DNA from: Agromyces laixinhei
GTDB taxonomy: Bacteria; Actinomycetota; Actinomycetes; Actinomycetales; Microbacteriaceae
NCBI RefSeq assembly: GCF_006337065.1
Contig: NZ_CP040872.1
Span: forward strand, 2,108,001 to 2,172,000
Length of the DNA stretch: 64,000 nt
Direction of reading: 5' to 3'
Under the pieces are notes generated by a model. That model was given only the letters and a program-made list of their open reading frames with translations. It searched no databases and was not told the DNA's origin. Both the position numbers and the translations under genes were made by a program. Shown here in pieces: positions 49,559 through 60,040 of this stretch (the first letter of the stretch is position 1; every line of letters starts with the position of its first letter).

Positions 49559-50266
49559 TCAGGCCTCCCCGAAGCCGGACTCGGCAAGCGCGGCCAGCGC
49601 ATCGACGGCCGGCATGCCGCCGGGGTCCTCGCTCGCGATGTCCACTTGGGCGCCCTTGGTGAGGCCGAGCGACATGATGCCCAACAGGCTCTTGGCATCG
49701 GTGCCGTTCACGGTCACCTTCTGCGTGAACGTGCTCGCGAGCTTGACGAGTTCGGCTGCCGGTCGCGCGTGCAGGCCGTCGGAGTTCACGAGGCGGACGC
49801 TTCGCACATAGCCGGATGCTGCACGGCCGGCGGCATCTGACGTGCCTGCGCTCGCGCCCAGGCCCGCATCTGCGGGCGCCCGCGCCGATTCGGCGGCCGC
49901 AACCACCACGTCGAGCGGATCTCCCGCTTCTGCGGCGACCGCTGCTGCCACTCCGCCCTCGACAAGCGGTGCATCGACGATGCGTACGCGCTCGCGCACG
50001 TCATCGTCGAGGAACTCGAGGGCGGTCTCGGCCGTGAGGATCGCCGATCCGAGATCGCATAGTACGACGACGCCCGCGCCCGAGTCGGCTTCGGCGATGC
50101 CGGCGGTCACGAGGTCGAAGCTCGTGCCGATGCGGCCGTCGTCGGTGCCGCCGGCCGCAACGAGGCTGGCCGTCGTGGCCATCTGGCGTGCGAGTTCGAC
50201 GAGCCCGGCGGCGATACCAGCCGAGTGGGAGACGAAGACGATTCCGATCTTTCCGGACGTTCCCAC
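49559..50266 (-). CDS. dhaM: DhaM: EIIA(Man)-HPr phosphocarrier of dihydroxyacetone kinase
   Basis: 235 residues. The N-terminal EIIA-mannose-type domain (about 1-130) has GIVFVSHSAGIAAGLVELA with the phosphorylatable His and VVLCDLGSAILTAETALEFL. The C-terminal HPr domain (about 150-235) has LVNSDGLHARPAAELVKLA (active His) and SLLGIMSLGL. It relays phosphate from PEP via EI to DhaL-bound ADP. The EI-like third domain of E. coli DhaM is absent. GTG at 50266 starts one base after the dhaL stop. Last gene of dhaKLM. Confidence 0.9.
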   Translation of the reverse strand: MGTSGKIGIVFVSHSAGIAAGLVELARQMATTASLVAAGGTDDGRIGTSFDLVTAGIAEADSGAGVVVLCDLGSAILTAETALEFLDDDVRERVRIVDAPLVEGGVAAAVAAEAGDPLDVVVAAAESARAPADAGLGASAGTSDAAGRAASGYVRSVRLVNSDGLHARPAAELVKLASTFTQKVTVNGTDAKSLLGIMSLGLTKGAQVDIASEDPGGMPAVDALAALAESGFGEA

Positions 50267-50267
50267 G

Positions 50268-50915
50268 TCAGGCCCCCGCTGCTGCTGCCGCCGCATCTGC
50301 GGCCGCTCTCAGCAGCAACGCACTCGATTCCGCCCCCGGATCGCGATGCCCCGCCGACCGCTCCCCGAGGTAGCTCGCCCGCCCCTTGCGCGCGACGAGC
50401 GGCTCGGTTGCCACCGCGCCGGCCTCCGCGGCGTCGGCGGCGGCCGCGAGCACACCGGCCGCGTCGGTTCCGGATTCGGCTGCAGCGTCGGCGGCATCGA
50501 CGGCCGGCGTCCAGGCGTCGACCATCGTCTTGTCGCCGGCCTCGGCCTTGCCGCGGGCAACCACACCGTCGCGCGCTGCGGTGAGCATCGCGGCGATGGC
50601 CGGCCCGTCGAGCGAGACGGCGCTGCCCACCGCCGTGGCGGCCTTGAGGTAGGCGGTGCCGTACAGCGGTCCGGCCGCGCCGCCGACCGTCGAGATGAGC
50701 GTCGTTGCGACGAGCTTCAGCACATCACCGGGCGTCGAACCGGCGGCGAGGTCGTCGAGCTTCGGCAGCACCGCCTGAAAGCCCCGATCCATGTTCTCGC
50801 CGTGGTCGCCGTCGCCGATCTCCCGATCGAGCGTGATCAACTCGACGCGGTGCTCCGAGACGACCTGTGCGGTCCGCCTGACCCAGTCCACAGCCCAGGT
50901 GATGTCCAATCCCAC
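50268..50915 (-). CDS. dhaL: DhaL: ADP-binding subunit of PTS-dependent dihydroxyacetone kinase
   Basis: 215-residue helical barrel with LDREIGDGDHGENMDRGF, the two-Mg Asp/His site holding permanently bound ADP, and TTLISTVGGAAGPLYGTAYL (nucleotide loop). It also has EAGDKTMVDAWTPAVDAA. It phosphorylates dihydroxyacetone covalently held by DhaK and is recharged by DhaM. The C-terminus is Ala-rich and ends one base before dhaM. Upstream dhaK stops 24 bases before the ATG at 50915. Confidence 0.92.
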   Translation of the reverse strand: MGLDITWAVDWVRRTAQVVSEHRVELITLDREIGDGDHGENMDRGFQAVLPKLDDLAAGSTPGDVLKLVATTLISTVGGAAGPLYGTAYLKAATAVGSAVSLDGPAIAAMLTAARDGVVARGKAEAGDKTMVDAWTPAVDAADAAAESGTDAAGVLAAAADAAEAGAVATEPLVARKGRASYLGERSAGHRDPGAESSALLLRAAADAAAAAAGA

Positions 50916-50939
50916 CGAGATTCCCCCTTCGATCTTCCT

Positions 50940-51941
<1,002 letters not shown>

Positions 51942-52150
51942 GACATGCCTTCCCCTCAGCTGCCGAACGCCGTACGGCCGTGCATCGACGCAGACGCAGC
52001 ACTCCCCCGCCAACTTAGCCCGGAGGCGCCGTCGACCGTAAGGGGCCACCAACAAATCCACGCGCGCTCTATCCGCGTCGCGTCCCGTCTGAGTATCGTG
52101 GGCAGTGTTCCGCCCCTGGGCGAGGCCCAACGGGCTAGCGAAAAGGATGG

Positions 52151-52936
52151 ATGGTCAAGGTGGACAATCTCGGAGTGTTGTTCCTGAGCGAGCTCGTCGG
52201 CACGGCGATGCTCGTGCTCCTCGGCTGTGGCGTGGTCGCGAACGTGGCTCTCGCCAAGACGAAGGGTTTCAATGGCGGATTCCTGATGGTGACGATCGGG
52301 TGGGGCCTTGCGGTCTTCGCCGGTGTGATCGTCTCGTATGCGTCGGGTGCGCACATCAATCCGGCGGTCACGCTCGGTCTGGTCGCCAACGGTGCGACCG
52401 AGTTCGGCAATACTGCCGCCGGGGTCACCGTGCCGGTCGATTTCGTGTCGGTGAGTGCCTACATCGGTGCGCAGTTGATCGGTGCGATCCTCGGTGCGGT
52501 GTTCGTGTGGCTCGCGTACAAGCAGCACTTCGATGAGGAGCCGCAGGCTGCCTCGAAGCTCGGTGTCTTCTCGACGGGTCCTGGGATCCGTGCCTACGGG
52601 TGGAACCTCGTGACCGAGATCATCGGCACCTTCGTGCTCGTGTTCGTCGTCATCGGGTTCGGGGGCGGCCGGCAGGGCGATGGCGGTCTCGCCGCGCTCG
52701 GCGCACTGCCCGTGGCCCTCCTCGTGATCGGTATCGGCGTCTCCCTCGGTGGCCCGACGGGGTATGCGATCAACCCGGCGCGTGACCTCGGGCCGCGTAT
52801 CGCCCACGCCGTGCTGCCGATCAAGGGCAAGGGCGGCAGCGACTGGTCGTACTCGTGGGTGCCGGTGTTCGGTCCGATCATCGGCGGCCTGATCGCGGGA
52901 TGGTTGGCCATCCCGTTGCTGCCCATCATCACCTGA
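52151..52936 (+). CDS. glpF: Glycerol facilitator (aquaglyceroporin)
   Basis: 261-residue MIP-family channel with six helices and both half-helix pore motifs, [10 protein letters not shown] and [12 protein letters not shown]. The Asp after the second NPAR is the glycerol-type marker that widens the pore relative to aquaporins. It admits glycerol by facilitated diffusion. ATG at 52151 has AAAGGA upstream. Its codons favour GGT/CGT/GGC more than neighbours, consistent with high expression. It is followed by glpK after 94 bases and is divergent from dhaKLM. Confidence 0.92.
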   Translation: MVKVDNLGVLFLSELVGTAMLVLLGCGVVANVALAKTKGFNGGFLMVTIGWGLAVFAGVIVSYASGAHINPAVTLGLVANGATEFGNTAAGVTVPVDFVSVSAYIGAQLIGAILGAVFVWLAYKQHFDEEPQAASKLGVFSTGPGIRAYGWNLVTEIIGTFVLVFVVIGFGGGRQGDGGLAALGALPVALLVIGIGVSLGGPTGYAINPARDLGPRIAHAVLPIKGKGGSDWSYSWVPVFGPIIGGLIAGWLAIPLLPIIT

Positions 52937-53030
52937 TCGCTTCGCGGGGTCGGCCCGTACCGGCCGGCCCCGCGTGTCATTCGCTGAACGTGTGCCGGTC
53001 TCGGCCGGCCGAGCAGATTGAGAGAACGCA

Positions 53031-54544
53031 ATGCCCGATTTCATCCTCGCTATCGATCAGGGCACGACGTCGTCGCGTGCGATCGTCTTCGATAAGGCCG
53101 GGTCGATTGTCTCGACCGGGCAGTTGGAGCATGAGCAGATCTTTCCCAAGGCGGGTTGGGTCGAGCATGATCCGGTCGAGATCTGGCGCAATACGCGTGA
53201 GGTGATCGGTCAGGCTCTTGGGAAGGCTGATATCACTCGGCACGATATCGCTGCGGTGGGTATCACGAATCAGCGTGAGACGGCGGTCGTGTGGGAGAGG
53301 AACACGGGTCGGCCGGTGTACAACGCGATCGTGTGGCAGGACACCCGTACTCAGCCGATCGTGGATCGGCTCGCGGCCGATGGTGGGGTGGAACGCTTCA
53401 AGGCCACGGTGGGTCTGCCGTTGGCGACGTATTTCTCGGCACGAAGATCGTGTGGATCCTGGAGAACGTGCCGGGTGCGCGTGAGCAGGCCGAGGCCGGT
53501 GACCTGCTCTTCGGCACGACGGACACGTGGGTGTTGTGGAACCTGACCGGCGGGGTCGATGGCGGGGTGCACGCGACGGATGTGACCAACGCGAGCCGCA
53601 CCATGTTCATGGATCTCGAGACCCTCGCCTGGGACGAGGACATCCTCGCCGCGTTCGGGGTGCCGCGTTCGATGCTGCCCGAGATCAAGTCCTCGTCCGA
53701 GGTCTATGGCACGGTGGAGTCCTCGAGCCTGCTGCGAGAGGTCCCGGTCGCGGGGATCCTCGGTGACCAGCAGGCCGCCACGTTCGGTCAGGCCGCGTTC
53801 GATACCGGTGAGTCGAAGAACACGTACGGCACGGGCAACTTCTTGATCTTCAACACCGGTGAGGAGATCGTCCACTCCAAGAACGGTCTGCTCACGACCC
53901 TCGGTTACCAGCTCGGCGATGCCGCCCCGCACTACGCGTTGGAAGGCTCGATCGCGGTCACGGGGTCCCTGATCCAGTGGTTGCGTGACAACCTCGGCCT
54001 GATCTCGGACGCACCAGCGGTCGAAGAACTCGCCAAGACGGTCGATGACAACGGCGGCGCGTACTTCGTGCCCGCGTTCTCGGGACTGTTCGCCCCGTAC
54101 TGGCGGCCCGATGCCCGCGGCGCGCTCGTCGGCCTGACCCGGTACGTGAACAAGGGCCACATCGCCCGTGCCGCGCTCGAGGCCACCGCGTTCCAGACCC
54201 GCGAGGTCCTCGACGCGGTCAACGCCGACTCCGGGGTCGAGCTCACCGAACTCAAGGTCGATGGCGGCATGATCGCCAACAACACGCTCATGCAGTTCCA
54301 AGCCGACATCCTCGGCGTACCCGTCGTGCGGCCCGTCGTGGCCGAGACCACCGCGCTCGGCGCCGCGTACGCCGCCGGCCTCGCGGTCGGCTTCTGGTCC
54401 AGCCTCGACGAACTCCGCGCGAACTGGCAGGAAGACTCCCGCTGGGAACCCACCATGGACCAGGCCGAACGCGACCGCCAGATCCGACTCTGGAAGAAAG
54501 CCGTCACCAAAACCTTCGACTGGATCGACGACGACGTCAACTGA
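53031..54544 (+). pseudogene. glpK: Glycerol kinase GlpK, one frameshift
   Basis: About 505 residues when repaired. FGGY-family kinase: N-terminal ATPase motif [36 protein letters not shown], later [14 protein letters not shown] and [18 protein letters not shown]. Near 53438 the frame breaks after LPLATYFS. Adding one G to the GG pair (TCGG-CACG) restores [15 protein letters not shown], the normal sequence, which then runs to [13 protein letters not shown] and the stop. It makes glycerol-3-phosphate from the glycerol admitted by GlpF. As the gene is otherwise perfectly conserved, a missed base in a G run is likelier than real inactivation. Confidence 0.9.
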
Positions 54545-54561
54545 CCTTCAGAGTCTCGACC

Positions 54562-54593
54562 GAGCCTGTCGGAGGATTCCCTCCGACAGGCTC
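54562..54593. terminator. Bidirectional terminator between glpK and trpD
   Basis: Perfect 14-bp stem (GAGCCTGTCGGAGG with its complement) around ATTC, between the convergent glpK and trpD stops. Confidence 0.85.
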
Positions 54594-54623
54594 AGCCGTG
54601 CAGCGGACCGACCAGGGAGGCCG

Positions 54624-55676
54624 TCAGGCCTTCGTCGCCGTGATCCACTGATCGAGTTTGCGGGCCGCAGCGCCGCTGTCGATGGCGGCCTCGGCGATGG
54701 TGATCTTCTCGGCGAACCTGTCGACGATCGCGCGCTGCAACTGACTCGCGTCATTCGCAAGTTCGAACGAGACGAGCCCGGCGGCGGCATTCAGCACGAC
54801 GATGTCGCGAACGGGCCCCGGGGCGCCTGCGAGCACGTCATGCACGACACGCGCGTTGTGACTCGCGTCGCCACCCGAGAGCTGATCGATGCTCGCTCGG
54901 GCGATACCGAGATCGCGCGGATCGAGGTCGTGTTCCTTGACGGTGCCGAGCGATACCTCCCACATGTGGCTGTGACCCGTCGTGGTGAGTTCGTCGAGGC
55001 CGTCGTCGCCACGGAAGACGAGCGCGGTCGCCCCGCGGGTCTGGAAGACGCCGACGATGAGCGGCACGCGGTCGAGGTGCGCCACCCCGACGGCAGACGC
55101 CTCAGGCCTGGCCGGGTTCACGAGCGGCCCCAGGAAGTTGAAGACGGTCGGCACTCCCAGTTCGGCGCGCACGCGGCCGGCATGCCGGAATCCGGGATGG
55201 AACGCCGGGGCGTAGGCGAAGGTGATGCCGGCTTCGGCGAGCACGCCGGCCACCCGATCGGCCGGCAGCTCGAGGTCGAGGCCGAGTGCTGCGAGCACGT
55301 CCGACGAACCCGACGACGAGCTCGCGGCGCGATTGCCGTGCTTGATCACCGGCACTCCGGATGCCGCTGCGACGATCGATGCCATCGTCGAGACGTTCAC
55401 CGTGCCGAAACGATCGCCGCCCGTACCGACGATGTCGAGCGCCATCGGGTCGACCGGGAGCGCCACCGCGTGGTCGAGGATGGCGTCGCGGAAGCCGACG
55501 ATCTCGTCGACGGTCTCCCCCTTCACCCGCAGCGCGATGAGGAATCCGGCCAGCTGCGCCTCACTGATCGCACCCGTCATGACCTGTTCCATGCACCACG
55601 CGGCATCCGAAACACTGAGATCGGACCCTTCGAGAAGGGAATTCAAGATGTCTGGCCAATTCTGTCCTGCGGGCAT
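54624..55676 (-). CDS. trpD: Anthranilate phosphoribosyltransferase
   Basis: 350 residues, second enzyme of tryptophan synthesis, joining PRPP to anthranilate. The PRPP loop is DIVGTGGDRFGTVNVST, KHGNRAASSSSGSSDVLAALG is given here as key residues (KHGN, then the Ser-rich loop), and FLGPLVNPARP and HSHMWEVSLG complete the site. The length is normal. It is alone here, away from other trp genes, as in many Microbacteriaceae. ATG at 55676 is divergent from ctaE; a possible iron-box lies in the gap at 55733-55751. Confidence 0.93.
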   Translation of the reverse strand: MPAGQNWPDILNSLLEGSDLSVSDAAWCMEQVMTGAISEAQLAGFLIALRVKGETVDEIVGFRDAILDHAVALPVDPMALDIVGTGGDRFGTVNVSTMASIVAAASGVPVIKHGNRAASSSSGSSDVLAALGLDLELPADRVAGVLAEAGITFAYAPAFHPGFRHAGRVRAELGVPTVFNFLGPLVNPARPEASAVGVAHLDRVPLIVGVFQTRGATALVFRGDDGLDELTTTGHSHMWEVSLGTVKEHDLDPRDLGIARASIDQLSGGDASHNARVVHDVLAGAPGPVRDIVVLNAAAGLVSFELANDASQLQRAIVDRFAEKITIAEAAIDSGAAARKLDQWITATKA

Positions 55677-55732
55677 GCGTCGATCCTATCTGCGGGATTC
55701 ACGGCGAATTCGCGGTCTTCGTACAGCGCAAC

Positions 55733-55751
55733 TTAGGGTTGCCTTACCCGA
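55733..55751. promoter_or_regulatory. Possible DtxR/IdeR iron box upstream of ctaE
   Basis: TTAGGGTTGCCTTACCCGA matches the 19-bp iron-box consensus (TTAGGTTAGGCTAACCTAA) at about 14 positions, counting A/T as equal in the W positions. It lies 64 bases upstream of ctaE. Iron control of a haem-rich operon would make sense. Confidence 0.35.
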
Positions 55752-55814
55752 TGAGAACGACACGACTCCCCCGGATGACGAAAACTCAGCCCTCGTTTCG
55801 GCCATAATGGGAGG

Positions 55815-56444
55815 GTGACGAGCACTTCAATCACCTATCAGGCGAGCGCGCCCCTGATCAAACGACCCAACACCGTCGCGGTGGGAACGATCGTCTGGCT
55901 CGGCAGCGAGGTCATGTTCTTCGCGGGGCTCTTCGCGATCTACTTCACGCTGCGGTCGACATCACCCGAACTCTGGACCTTCGAGGCCGGCCGGCTGAAC
56001 GTGCCGTTCGCAGCGGTGAACACGCTGATTCTGGTGCTGTCGTCGGTCACCTGCCAGTTCGGAGTCTTCGCGGCGGAGCGTCTTCAGCCCTACGCCACGG
56101 GCTGGAAGCCGACCCAATGGGGCGTGGTGGAGTGGTTCTTCCTCACCTATGCCATGGGCTCGGTCTTCGTCGCCGGTCAGGTCTGGGAGTACGCGACGCT
56201 GGTGTCAGAGGGCATTGCGATCGATTCGAACGCCTACGGTTCGGCCTTCTATCTCACGACAGGCTTCCACGCCCTGCACGTGACCGGCGGTCTGATCGCC
56301 TTCCTCTTCGTGATCGGCCGAGTCTTCGCGGTCAAGAACTTCGGTCACCGCGAAGCGACCAGCGCCATCTCCATCTCGTACTACTGGCACTTCGTCGACG
56401 TCGTCTGGATCGGCCTGTTCTTCGTCATCTACGTCCTCAAGTAA
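55815..56444 (+). CDS. ctaE: Cytochrome c oxidase subunit III
   Basis: 209-residue, five-helix subunit of the aa3 oxidase ([20 protein letters not shown] at the start, [19 protein letters not shown] in the middle, [16 protein letters not shown] at the end, with the conserved Glu and His residues). The short form without helices I-II is usual in actinobacteria. GTG at 55815 with CATAAT (55803-55808) six bases ahead suggests a leaderless start. First gene of ctaE-qcrC-qcrA-qcrB; the other oxidase genes (ctaCDF) are on the opposite strand at 61-64 kb. Confidence 0.92.
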   Translation: MTSTSITYQASAPLIKRPNTVAVGTIVWLGSEVMFFAGLFAIYFTLRSTSPELWTFEAGRLNVPFAAVNTLILVLSSVTCQFGVFAAERLQPYATGWKPTQWGVVEWFFLTYAMGSVFVAGQVWEYATLVSEGIAIDSNAYGSAFYLTTGFHALHVTGGLIAFLFVIGRVFAVKNFGHREATSAISISYYWHFVDVVWIGLFFVIYVLK

Positions 56445-56467
56445 GCCGCATCAGGAGCGTCAGCAGC

Positions 56468-57286
56468 ATGACTGTGAACAGGAAGATACCCATGATCCGC
56501 CAGAAGCGACGCACCGGACGCCGGCACCCGCTCGCCACCGTCGCGCTGCTCGCGCTCGGCCTGCTCTTCACGGGTGGTGCATACGCGGCGCTCAGCAGCG
56601 GCACCATCGCACAGGCCGAGGTCGACCCGAACTCGCAGCAGACCATCGAAGAGGGCAAGAAGCTCTTCCAGGCGAACTGCGCCACGTGTCACGGGCTCTC
56701 CGCCCAGGGCACCGGTGAGGGCCCGAGCCTCATCGGCGTCGGCGCCGCCGCCGTCGACTTCCAGGTCGGTACCGGCCGCATGCCCATGCAGATGCAGGGC
56801 CCGCAGGCGCAGCAGAAGCCGGTGCAGTTCACCGACGAGCAGATCAAGCAGATGGCCTACTATGTCGCCTCGCTCGGCCCCGGCCCCGACATCCCCAGCG
56901 ATCACCTCGTCAACGGCGGCGGCGATGCAGCGAACGGCGCAGAGCTCTTCCGCATCAACTGCGCGATGTGCCACAACGTGGCCGGCGCCGGCGGTGCGCT
57001 CACCCAAGGCAAGTTCGCTCCCCCGCTGACGGATGTCTCGGGCGTGCACATCTACGAGGCGATGGTCACCGGCCCGCAGAACATGCCGGTCTTCAACGAC
57101 CTGAACATCTCGCCCGAAGACAAGCGCGATGTCATCACGTACCTCCAGTACCTCCAAGACAATCGCTCGCCCGGCGGGTTCGAGCTCGGCTCACTCGGGC
57201 CGGTCGCAGAGGGTCTGTTCATCTGGATCTTCGGTCTCGGCGCGATCGTCGCGATCACGGTATGGATAACGGCGAAGTCCAACTAG
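56468..57286 (+). CDS. qcrC: Dihaem cytochrome c subunit of the bcc complex
   Basis: 272 residues. The N-terminal basic segment and membrane anchor (about 20-42; ATVALLALGLLFTGGAYAA) are followed by two c-type haem domains with CATCH (about 71-75) and CAMCH (about 170), each with a Met ligand region (RMPMQMQGPQ; MVTGPQNMPVF). A C-terminal membrane helix (IWIFGLGAIVAITVWI) anchors it. It passes electrons directly from the Rieske centre to CuA, replacing soluble cytochrome c. ATG at 56468 has AGGAG 10 bases upstream; the ATG at 56492 with AGGAAG is a plausible alternative. Confidence 0.92.
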   Translation: MTVNRKIPMIRQKRRTGRRHPLATVALLALGLLFTGGAYAALSSGTIAQAEVDPNSQQTIEEGKKLFQANCATCHGLSAQGTGEGPSLIGVGAAAVDFQVGTGRMPMQMQGPQAQQKPVQFTDEQIKQMAYYVASLGPGPDIPSDHLVNGGGDAANGAELFRINCAMCHNVAGAGGALTQGKFAPPLTDVSGVHIYEAMVTGPQNMPVFNDLNISPEDKRDVITYLQYLQDNRSPGGFELGSLGPVAEGLFIWIFGLGAIVAITVWITAKSN

Positions 57287-57324
57287 CGACGCCCCGGCAC
57301 AGAAGTAGCTGAAGAAGGAGAACC

Positions 57325-58401
57325 ATGGCACAGGACGACCACAGCGGCGCAGAGCTCGCCGCTGCCGACTCGTCGCACGCCGCGCACGATTTCGCCGGAG
57401 AGCCCGGCACAGCGGTCATCCAGCACGACGGATTCGAGAATCCCGGGCTCGAGCCGCATCGCCCTCGTGTCACCGACGAAGACCCCAAGCGCGAGAATCG
57501 GGCCCAGCGCACCGTCTACACGCTGTTCTACCTGTCGATCCTGGGCAGTGTGTGGGCGATCGCCGCCTACATGCTCTTCCCCATCGAGTCGAACGACGTC
57601 GGAGCCGTTCGCTTGAACAACATGTTCATCGGGCTCGGAGCGACCCTCGCGCTGCTCGGTCTCGGATTCGGCGCGGTGCACTGGGGCAAGTCCCTGATGA
57701 CGTCCGCCGAGTCCATCGACACCCGCCACCCCATCGGCGCGAGCGAAGCCACCAGGCAGGGAGCCGTCGAGGTATTCCGCCAGGCCGACGAGGAGTCGGG
57801 GTTCTCTCGCCGCACCGTCATTCGCAACAGCCTGATCGGCGCACTCCTCGTCTTCCCGCTGCCGGCCGTCGTTCTCTTCCGCGGGTTCGCGCCCCAAGAC
57901 CAGATGCCGGTGGAGCTGCTCAGTCACACGATGTGGAAGAAGGGCACGCGCCTCGCACTCGACCCGTCGGGCGTGCCCATCAAGGCCGCCGACGTCACGG
58001 TCGGCAGCGCGTTCCACGTCATTCCCGAGGGCCTGCAAGACCTCGAGCACGGCAAGCTCGAAGAGAAGGCAAAGGCAGCGGTGCTGCTCATGCGCCTCGA
58101 ACCGAGCGAGTTGAACGAGGCACCCGACCGGGAGAACTGGTCGTACGAAGGCATCGTCGCGTACTCCAAGATCTGCACCCACGTCGGCTGCCCGGTCGCT
58201 CTGTACGAGCAGCACACGCACCACCTGCTGTGCCCGTGCCACCAGTCGCAGTTCGACGTCGCGAACCACTGCGAGGTCATCTTCGGCCCGGCCGCGCGTC
58301 CACTGCCGCAGCTTGCGATCGCCGTTGACGACGAGGGGTACCTCATCGCGCAGCACGACTTCACCGAACCCGTCGGCCCGAGCTTCTGGGAGCGCAATTG
58401 A
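57325..58401 (+). CDS. qcrA: Rieske iron-sulfur subunit of the bcc complex
   Basis: 358 residues: an acidic N-terminal cytoplasmic tail (about 1-60), three membrane helices (actinobacterial type) and the Rieske domain. The [2Fe-2S] ligands are in CTHVGCPVALYEQ (Cys, His) and HHLLCPCHQSQFD (Cys, His), with the disulfide Cys in each loop. The signal region RRTVIRNSLIG before helix 3 resembles the Tat-type motif known to insert this helix. ATG at 57325 has AAGGAGAA upstream. TTGA overlap with qcrB. Confidence 0.94.
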   Translation: MAQDDHSGAELAAADSSHAAHDFAGEPGTAVIQHDGFENPGLEPHRPRVTDEDPKRENRAQRTVYTLFYLSILGSVWAIAAYMLFPIESNDVGAVRLNNMFIGLGATLALLGLGFGAVHWGKSLMTSAESIDTRHPIGASEATRQGAVEVFRQADEESGFSRRTVIRNSLIGALLVFPLPAVVLFRGFAPQDQMPVELLSHTMWKKGTRLALDPSGVPIKAADVTVGSAFHVIPEGLQDLEHGKLEEKAKAAVLLMRLEPSELNEAPDRENWSYEGIVAYSKICTHVGCPVALYEQHTHHLLCPCHQSQFDVANHCEVIFGPAARPLPQLAIAVDDEGYLIAQHDFTEPVGPSFWERN

Positions 58402-60008
58402 CCACCGCACCGACTCAATCCCCCGCGCCCGTCAAGCGCTCGATCACCGCGTCGGCCTCCGAGTACATCAATGACCGCACGGGAATCGCCGTCGCGATCA
58501 AGGGGCTCGGCCGCAAGGCCTTCCCCGACCACTGGTCGTTCCTCCTCGGCGAAGTCGCGCTCTTCAGCTTCATCGTCGTGCTCGTGTCGGGTACCTTCCT
58601 GACCTTCTTCTTCCAGGCCTCGATGGTCGAGGTGCACTACGACGGTTCATACGTGCCGCTCAAGGGCGTCGAGATGTCGGTCGCGATGGCGTCGACCCTC
58701 GACATCTCGTTCGACATCCGCGGCGGACTGTTCGTGCGCCAGATGCACCACTGGGCGGCGCTGCTGTTCGTTGCCGCCATCGGCCTGCACATGCTGCGCG
58801 TCTTCTTCACGGGTGCGTTCCGCAAGCCGCGCGAGATCAACTGGGTGTTCGGCTTCGTGCTGTTCATCCTCGCGATGGCCGAGGGCTTCACGGGCTACTC
58901 CCTTCCCGATGACCTGCTCTCGGGCAACGGCCTCCGCATCATCGACGGAATGGTCAAGGGCATTCCGCTGATCGGCACGTGGACCTCGTTCCTGATCTTC
59001 GGCGGAGAGTTCCCCGGCACCGACATCGTCGGCCGCCTGTACACCCTGCATATCCTGCTGCTGCCTGCGCTCGTCGTCGCGCTCATCGGGGTCCACGTCG
59101 TGTACGTGTTCATCCACAAGCACACCCAGTTCGCCGGCCCGGGCCGCGAGCCCACGAACTCCGTCGGCCCACCCATCCTGCCGATCTACGCGGCGAAGGC
59201 CGGCGGCTTCATGTTCATCGTCTGGGGCGTGATCGCCGTCATCGCGGCGCTCTTCACGATCAACCCGATCTGGAACTACGGCCCGTACGACCCGTCGCCC
59301 GTTTCGGCCGGCACCCAACCCGACTGGTACATCGGCTTCGCCGACGGCGCCCTGCGCTTGATTCCGCCGGGCTGGGAGTTCGTGTGGCTCGACCGCACCT
59401 GGTCGTTCAACATCCTCGTGCCGCTGATCGTGATCGGCATCTTCATCGTGACCGTGTTGATCTACCCGTTCATCGAGGCCTGGGTGAAGGGCGACAAGCG
59501 CGAGCACCACATCGCCGACCGACCCCGCAACGCGCCGACCCGCACGGCGATCGGTGCCGCGGGCGTGACGTTCTACGCGGGCCTCTGGGCGGCGGCGAGC
59601 TCCGACATCCTGGCGACGCACTTCTGGCTCACGATGGAGGGCGTGATCCATGCGCTGCAGGCGTTCGTGATCGTCGGCCCGTTCATCGCGTACTTCATCA
59701 CGAAGCGCGTCTGCCTCGCGCTGCAGAAGAAGGACCGCGAGATCGTGCTGCACGGGTACGAGTCCGGGCGCATCGTGAAGTTGCCCGGTGGTGAGTTCAT
59801 CGAGGTGCACCAGCCGCTCGACGAGTACGACCGCTGGAGGCTCGTCAGCTTCGAGTCGTACGAGCCGCTCATGATCCGCCCGAACGCCCGCGGCAAGATC
59901 ACGGTCGGGCAACGAGTGCGTGCGTCGGTCTCGCGTTGGTTCTTCGACGACCGCATTGCGCCGGTCACGAAGGGTGAGCTCGAGTCCGGCCACGACACCC
60001 ACCACTGA
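58398..60008 (+). CDS. qcrB: Cytochrome b subunit of the bcc complex
   Basis: 536 residues with eight to nine membrane helices. Haem ligands are in RQMHHWAALLFVAAIGLHML and HILLLPALVVALIGVHVVYV. The Qo-site region is the PDWYIGFADGALRLIPPGWE stretch (the actinobacterial PDWY in place of PEWY). A C-terminal extension of over 100 residues (about 430-536) is typical of high-GC Gram-positives. It oxidises menaquinol. The start is TTG at 58398, overlapping the qcrA stop (TTGA). Last gene of the operon. Confidence 0.93.
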   Translation: MTTAPTQSPAPVKRSITASASEYINDRTGIAVAIKGLGRKAFPDHWSFLLGEVALFSFIVVLVSGTFLTFFFQASMVEVHYDGSYVPLKGVEMSVAMASTLDISFDIRGGLFVRQMHHWAALLFVAAIGLHMLRVFFTGAFRKPREINWVFGFVLFILAMAEGFTGYSLPDDLLSGNGLRIIDGMVKGIPLIGTWTSFLIFGGEFPGTDIVGRLYTLHILLLPALVVALIGVHVVYVFIHKHTQFAGPGREPTNSVGPPILPIYAAKAGGFMFIVWGVIAVIAALFTINPIWNYGPYDPSPVSAGTQPDWYIGFADGALRLIPPGWEFVWLDRTWSFNILVPLIVIGIFIVTVLIYPFIEAWVKGDKREHHIADRPRNAPTRTAIGAAGVTFYAGLWAAASSDILATHFWLTMEGVIHALQAFVIVGPFIAYFITKRVCLALQKKDREIVLHGYESGRIVKLPGGEFIEVHQPLDEYDRWRLVSFESYEPLMIRPNARGKITVGQRVRASVSRWFFDDRIAPVTKGELESGHDTHH

Positions 60009-60040
60009 CCATTCGGGCAGAGAGTCTCGGGCACCGCGCC

